Below are positions 61,785 to 64,000 of a stretch of 64,000 bases of DNA, in pieces. A model generated the notes under the pieces. That model worked only from the letters and a program-made list of their open reading frames with translations. It was not told the origin of the DNA and made no database searches. Position numbers and translations under genes: made by a program. The stretch's first letter is position 1, and every line of letters starts with the position of its first letter. Where the stretch lies: contig JAUIHM010000005.1 of the NCBI GenBank assembly GCA_030432315.1, positions 1-64,000 on the forward strand. The letters run 5' to 3'. Source of the stretch: Alphaproteobacteria bacterium (GTDB taxonomy: Bacteria; Pseudomonadota; Alphaproteobacteria; Rhodobacterales; Rhodobacteraceae).

Positions 61785-62669
61785 ATGTCCGATCCCAAAG
61801 TTGAAAAAGCCTTCGAAATCCGCGCCACCGTCGGCGAAGGCGCGTTCTGGTCCACGGCGCAGCAGGCGCTTTACTGGGTCGACATCCCGGCAGGCAGGAT
61901 CCACCGCCACGATCCCGCCGCCGGAGACAACAGCGTCTGGGAAATGGGCGAGCCCGTCGGCTGCATCGCTGAGACCTCCGACGGCAACATCGTGGCCGCC
62001 CTCACCTCCGGGTTCCAGCTGCTCGATCTGAACTCCGGCAGCCTGACCTTCCTGTCCGGACCGAAGCCGGGAAACCAGGGCTACCGCTTCAACGACGGCA
62101 GCGTCGATCCCCGGGGACGCTTTCTCGCCGGAACCATGGGGCTCGATCAGGATACGGTGATGAAGGGCGAAGGGGTTCTCTACTGCTATGAGGGCACCGG
62201 CGAGGCCCGCGAAATCATGGGTGGCTTCCGCACCCAGAACGGTCTCGCCTTTTCCCCCGACGGCACCATTGCCTACGTCTCCGACAGCAACCCTGCGATC
62301 CGCACCATCTGGGCGTATGACTACGACCTCGACACCGGCGACTGGTCCAACAAACGCGTCTATTTCGATACCAACGCCGTCCCCGGACGTCCCGACGGCG
62401 GCGCAATGGACACGGACGGCTGTTACTGGATGGCCGGTGTCTCCGGCAGCCAGCTGGTCCGCATTACTCCGGACGGCAAGGTCGACATGGAAATCCCCAT
62501 GCCCGTCACCCGCCCGTCGCGCATTGCCTTCGGCGGGTCCCGCCTCGACCAGCTCTATGTCACCTCGATCCAGGACGAAGGCCCCGGCACCGAACTTTCC
62601 GGCTACGTCCTGACCCTGCATGTTCCCGGGGTGACGGGGATGGAAATGCCCGTAATGACCCTTGGATAG
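61785..62669 (+). CDS. SMP-30/gluconolactonase-family lactonase
   Basis: This 294-residue six-bladed propeller protein has VGEGAFWSTAQQALYWVDIPAGRIHRHDP in pieces, YRFNDGSVDPRGRFLAGTMG (metal Asn/Asp), QNGLAFSPDGTIAYVSDS and GRPDGGAMDTDGCYWMA. It hydrolyses an aldonolactone or aldarolactone such as that produced by the Udh-like SDR. It starts at MSDPKVEKAFEI; MRPA is four residues upstream. Confidence 0.92.
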   Translation: MSDPKVEKAFEIRATVGEGAFWSTAQQALYWVDIPAGRIHRHDPAAGDNSVWEMGEPVGCIAETSDGNIVAALTSGFQLLDLNSGSLTFLSGPKPGNQGYRFNDGSVDPRGRFLAGTMGLDQDTVMKGEGVLYCYEGTGEAREIMGGFRTQNGLAFSPDGTIAYVSDSNPAIRTIWAYDYDLDTGDWSNKRVYFDTNAVPGRPDGGAMDTDGCYWMAGVSGSQLVRITPDGKVDMEIPMPVTRPSRIAFGGSRLDQLYVTSIQDEGPGTELSGYVLTLHVPGVTGMEMPVMTLG

Positions 62670-62764
62670 GACTTTCGCGCCACCTGCGGGAGAAACATCT
62701 CGCCGGGCGCGGACACAGGCCCTATCAAGGGGGCGTCACCCGGTTCCTGCGAAAGTAACGGCAC

Positions 62765-63451
62765 ATGAAATTCGTATTTCCACCTCTGCCACAGACCGTC
62801 ATCCCCGTTCGCGGTCAGGATGCGGTGTTTCCGGTCAACCGAATCTACTGCGTCGGGCGCAATTACGCCGCCCATGCGGTCGAAATGGGCCACGATCCGG
62901 ACCGGGACCCGCCGTTCTTCTTTCAGAAGAACCGCGACAATCTGCTGCCCGAAGGAACCGATTTTCCCTATCCGTCGATGACAGGTGACGTGCACCATGA
63001 AATCGAACTGATGGTCGCGCTCAAATCCGGCGGCACGTCGATTGCCGTCGCCGATGCGCTGGACTGCGTCTTCGGCTACGGCGTTGCCCTCGACATGACC
63101 CGCCGTGACCTGCAGGCGAAAATGAAGGACATGGGCCGCCCCTGGGAAGTGGCCAAGGCCTTCGAGCATTCCGCGCCCTGCGCCCCGCTGGTGCCCGCCG
63201 CCGAGATCGGCCACCCGTCCGAAGGCGCGATCCGCCTGAAGGTCAACGGTGAACTGCGCCAGCAGGGCGATCTGAACCAGATGATCTGGAAGGTTCCGGA
63301 AATGATCTCCTACCTGTCCGATCTCTTCGAGCTTCAGGCCGGCGACGTCATCCTCACCGGCACACCCTCCGGCGTAGCCGCCGTCCAGCGTGGCGACATC
63401 ATGGAAGGCGAAATCGATGGTATCGGCACCCTGCGCGTCGCCGTGGCCTGA
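62765..63451 (+). CDS. Fumarylacetoacetate hydrolase (FAH) family protein
   Basis: This 228-residue enzyme has the core IYCVGRNYAAHAVEMG, FFFQKNRDNLLP, VHHEIELMVAL (metal-binding Glu pair), LDMTRRDLQAKMKDMGRPWEVAKAFEHSAP in pieces and LTGTPSGVAAV. It resembles fumarylpyruvate hydrolase-like members and hydrolyses a C-C bond of a diketo acid. In a sugar-acid operon it would fit the diketo-hydrolase step of L-fuconate/L-rhamnonate-type pathways. Confidence 0.92.
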   Translation: MKFVFPPLPQTVIPVRGQDAVFPVNRIYCVGRNYAAHAVEMGHDPDRDPPFFFQKNRDNLLPEGTDFPYPSMTGDVHHEIELMVALKSGGTSIAVADALDCVFGYGVALDMTRRDLQAKMKDMGRPWEVAKAFEHSAPCAPLVPAAEIGHPSEGAIRLKVNGELRQQGDLNQMIWKVPEMISYLSDLFELQAGDVILTGTPSGVAAVQRGDIMEGEIDGIGTLRVAVA

Positions 63452-63481
63452 GCCGGCGGCGACGTCGGCTGCTCCGATCCG

Positions 63482-64000
63482 TCAGTAGGTCGCCCGTCCG
63501 CCCGAAAGGTCGAACACGGCGCCGGTGGTGAAACTGTTTTCCGCCGAGGCCAGCCAGCAGATCATCGACGCGGCTTCTTCCAGTTCGAGGAACCGGCCGC
63601 GCGGGATTTTCGACAGCATGTAGTCGATGAATTCCTGTTTCAGCTGATCGAAGATCCGCGTCCGCGCCGCCGCCGGGGTGACGCAGTTGACGGCGATGTC
63701 ATGGCCGGCCAGTTCCTTGCCGAGCGATTTGGTGAAGCCGATCACCCCGGCCTTCGATGCAGAATAGGCCGAGGCATTCGGGTTGCCCTCCTTGCCGGCG
63801 ACCGAGGCAATGTTGACGATCCGGCCGTAATTCTGCGCGGTCATCGTCGGCACCACGACCTTGTTGACGAGGAAGGTGCCGGTCAGGTTGATCGCCAGAA
63901 CCTTCTCGAATTCCGCCACCGGATAATCGGCAACCGTCGCGTTTACCCCGGCGATGCCGGCGGAATTGACCAGAATGTCGACCCTGCCGTAAGCTTCCAT
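63482..64000 (-). CDS. SDR-family dehydrogenase, N-terminus beyond the right edge
   Basis: 172 residues are visible, from inside the protein to the C-terminus: RVDILVNSAGIAG, VLAINLTGTFLVNKVVV, GRIVNIASVAGKEGNPNASAYSASKAGVIGFTKSL (Ser-Tyr-Lys) and a C-terminal FTTGAVFDLSGGRATY. The cofactor motif TGxxxGIG is outside the window, so the ATG at the edge is internal. It probably oxidises the 2-keto-3-deoxy acid to a 2,4-diketo acid for the FAH protein; this is inferred from the pair. Confidence 0.85.
   Translation of the reverse strand: MEAYGRVDILVNSAGIAGVNATVADYPVAEFEKVLAINLTGTFLVNKVVVPTMTAQNYGRIVNIASVAGKEGNPNASAYSASKAGVIGFTKSLGKELAGHDIAVNCVTPAAARTRIFDQLKQEFIDYMLSKIPRGRFLELEEAASMICWLASAENSFTTGAVFDLSGGRATY

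Overview
The window is 64 kb of gene-dense, high-GC DNA with about 70 protein-coding genes. I recognised no rRNA, tRNA, CRISPR array or insertion sequence. Gene content points to an alphaproteobacterium, probably a marine or soil member of the Rhodobacterales or Rhodospirillales. The signs are an EcfG-type sigma factor with matching GGAAC-N16-CGTT promoters, the sulfoacetaldehyde acetyltransferase Xsc, many amino-acid ABC genes, and uronate and sugar-acid catabolism of the Entner-Doudoroff style. Species-level identity cannot be read from the sequence alone.

Left part (1-15 kb). A DAHP synthase runs in from the left edge. It is followed by small detoxification and regulatory genes: a DHFR-like protein, an SRPBCC/ArsR pair, a glutathione transferase, CMD/AhpD-like proteins, DUF2726, a CPBP protease and an AraC regulator. 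An arsenate operon (ArsR-ArsC fusion, GAPDH, ArsJ) makes and exports 1-arseno-3-phosphoglycerate. Next is a small membrane protein plus PepSY-TM pair behind an unusually structured leader. Then comes a stress block: DUF1328, an EcfG-like sigma factor, a Crp/Fnr regulator with FNR-like cysteines, and CsbD.

Middle (15-34 kb). Two related amino-acid ABC transporters (15.2-17.7 and 25.1-28.4 kb) bracket a creatininase, a membrane di-iron desaturase/hydroxylase coupled to a Rieske ferredoxin, an M29/NicX-like metalloenzyme with a divergent LysR regulator, DUF1304, a VanA-like Rieske oxygenase and a MATE exporter. This looks like an uptake-and-oxidation unit for an unknown nitrogenous compound. It is followed by an iron-type alcohol dehydrogenase, an AlkX-like DNA glycosylase, and xsc with a YeiH-type exporter (sulfonate dissimilation).

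Right-middle (34-55 kb). A hexuronate-type module (tandem-HTH GntR regulator, zinc alcohol dehydrogenase, divergent UxaB-like reductase) has a perfect 18-bp-arm palindrome between the divergent genes. After it come a zinc-ribbon K+ channel, LtrA, a phosphoesterase, a lipid kinase, an L-idonate/gluconate module (idnD, gno, gntK), an 846-bp non-coding gap, and a dTDP-3-amino-sugar glycan locus. The stretch ends with glyoxalase-type genes, an isochorismatase-like hydrolase and formate-tetrahydrofolate ligase.

Right end (53.8-64 kb). A divergent sugar-acid catabolic cluster is organised around a GntR/FCD regulator and two TTTGNCAAA operator-like sites. The minus-strand arm holds an enolase-superfamily enzyme, a CHMI-like tautomerase, a DHDPS-family lyase, GntR and an RraA-like aldolase. 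The plus-strand arm holds an IlvD/Edd dehydratase, uronate-dehydrogenase-like SDR, alpha/beta hydrolase, SMP-30 lactonase and FAH hydrolase. An SDR on the minus strand is cut by the right edge.
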